Assembly: GCF_030757795.1 (NCBI RefSeq)
Contig: NZ_JAUQWH010000101.1
Span: forward strand, 1-32,129
Direction: 5' to 3'
DNA from: Actinoplanes oryzae
GTDB taxonomy: Bacteria; Actinomycetota; Actinomycetes; Mycobacteriales; Micromonosporaceae
DNA: 32,129 bases
A program made the position numbers and the translations under genes. Each line of letters opens with the position of its first letter. Within the stretch, counting starts at the first letter, position 1. The notes beneath the pieces are model-generated. The model was not told where the DNA came from, did not search any database, and was given only the letters and a program-made list of their open reading frames with translations. Below, piece after piece: positions 31,402-32,129 of the stretch.

Positions 31402-32127
31402 TTACCCCCGGCGCGGCCGGCGGGGCAGGGCGGGCATCGGGGCCACGTCGGACGCGATCCGGGCACACAGCATCGCGGCCCAGGAGTGCGGGCTGGCCGG
31501 CTTGCCGTCCAGCGAGACGATCGGATAGTCGAGCCCCAGCACGGTCGCCGGGTCCGACGTGATGTCCACGTTGTGCACCACGAGCGCCTCGACGTCGCCG
31601 AGGGTGCGCAGGTGCCGGGCGGTGTCCGCGGTCTTGCGGGTGGCGTCGACCACCGCCCACAGCGCGGTCGCGCCGAGCGCCGAGCACATGTCCTCGATCC
31701 TGATCGGATCGGTGCGGCCCACCGTCGCGTCCACCAGCACGATCCAGGCGTGGTCGGCGTTCTGCAGCTTCTCGGCCTTCGCCTTCGCCGCCTCGGGGTC
31801 GCCCAGGATGCGCGAGGAGTGCAGGCCGGTGCCGGCCGCGCTCGGGCCGCCGAGCAGCAGGTGCGACTGGTCCAGCCCGGCCTGCTCGCACAGCTTGCGG
31901 CCGATCGGCAACGAGTGGTCGAGATCCCCGGCGAGCACCAGGATCTCGCCGGGCGCGTCCGGCACGCCGGGGGCGGAGGGGCGGGCGGCGAGCACGCTCA
32001 GCACGCCGGCGTACGTGTCGCCGCCGGTGATCTGGGCGGCCAGCTCCTCCGGCATGCCGACCCGCATGAGGTTCTGCTGCACCTGGTCCCACTGTTGCGG
32101 CATCCCGGGCATCGGCGGGTGCGCCAT
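31402..32127 (-). CDS. Unknown protein with SRP/FlhF GTPase-like layout but no P-loop
   Basis: 241 residues to the ATG at 32127; only two bases precede it in the window, so the true start may lie further upstream. The N-terminus is Met/Pro/Gln-rich. From residue 60 the order of motifs resembles the FlhF/FtsY-type GTPase core: a first strand GEILVLAGDLDH where the P-loop would be, a long helix, WIVLVDATVGR at the place of DTAGR, LWAVVDATRKTADTARHL at the place of LVLSATTK..D, VEALVVHNVD at the place of LIFTKLDE, and DYPIVSLDGK at the place of LPI.Y.T.GQ. The nucleotide-binding residues are not conserved. This is fold-level inference; the gene could also be an unrelated family. Confidence 0.6.
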   Translation of the reverse strand: MAHPPMPGMPQQWDQVQQNLMRVGMPEELAAQITGGDTYAGVLSVLAARPSAPGVPDAPGEILVLAGDLDHSLPIGRKLCEQAGLDQSHLLLGGPSAAGTGLHSSRILGDPEAAKAKAEKLQNADHAWIVLVDATVGRTDPIRIEDMCSALGATALWAVVDATRKTADTARHLRTLGDVEALVVHNVDITSDPATVLGLDYPIVSLDGKPASPHSWAAMLCARIASDVAPMPALPRRPRRG

Positions 32128-32129
32128 CG

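Noticed and set aside
1..32129. Mobile element, prophage, CRISPR array or tRNA gene
   Set aside because: No transposase or integrase, no terminal inverted repeats with target duplications, no regularly spaced repeats and no cloverleaf were seen; gene content and composition are uniform.

Overview
This is high-GC DNA from a motile, flagellated actinomycete, most likely an Actinoplanes-type member of the Micromonosporaceae. The reasons are: mshA, the first gene of mycothiol synthesis, which is found only in Actinobacteria; near-uniform G/C at third codon positions; many secreted proteins; and a flagellar cluster whose promoter and operator motifs match those I recall for zoospore flagella of Actinoplanes missouriensis (FliA -35/-10 pair and TcrA direct repeats). 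No tRNA, rRNA, CRISPR array or insertion sequence is visible.

Positions 1-6570 carry housekeeping and stress genes. A leftward run goes mshA, a YbjN-type gene, an ECF sigma factor with a SnoaL-like tail, a GNAT acetyltransferase, an MFS transporter and perhaps the start of another gene at the left edge. Divergent from it is a short rightward pair, an SDR oxidoreductase and a methyltransferase-like protein, closed by a strong two-way terminator. Positions 6587-12054 are all leftward and mostly secreted: an FG-GAP propeller protein, a GH26-like glycosidase with a DNRLRE-type domain, a stand-alone response regulator receiver, and a secreted subtilisin-like protease with a C-terminal P-like domain. 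Positions 12291-14355 run rightward: a small Cys/His protein and an eight-helix PAS sensor kinase. Positions 14373-17678 run leftward: an SRPBCC protein, a PHP-like protein and a methyl-accepting chemotaxis protein.

Positions 17808-31140 are one arm of the flagellar cluster. Leftward: flgN-flgK-flgL-fliW-csrA (hook-filament junction plus the CsrA/FliW translational switch). Rightward: fliC-fliD-fliS-fliT-like (filament, cap and chaperones), then flgB-flgC-fliE-fliF-fliG-fliH-fliI (proximal rod, MS ring, switch and export ATPase). Three flagellar transcription units start with the same CTCA-N16-GCCGA(A/C/T) element. The flagellin leader has two exact CANGGANG CsrA sites, one in the loop of a hairpin and one on the ribosome binding site, and csrA itself has a third site. 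A TcrA-type repeat precedes flgB, and a near-perfect second copy lies outside the cluster between the protease and the small Cys/His gene.

Positions 31153-32127 hold two leftward genes: a small membrane protein and a protein whose ordered motifs suggest an SRP/FlhF-type GTPase fold without a P-loop. The most useful leads are the complete CsrA-FliW-flagellin circuit, the second TcrA-type/FliA-type regulatory region at 12172-12242, and the possible P-loop-less FlhF-like protein.
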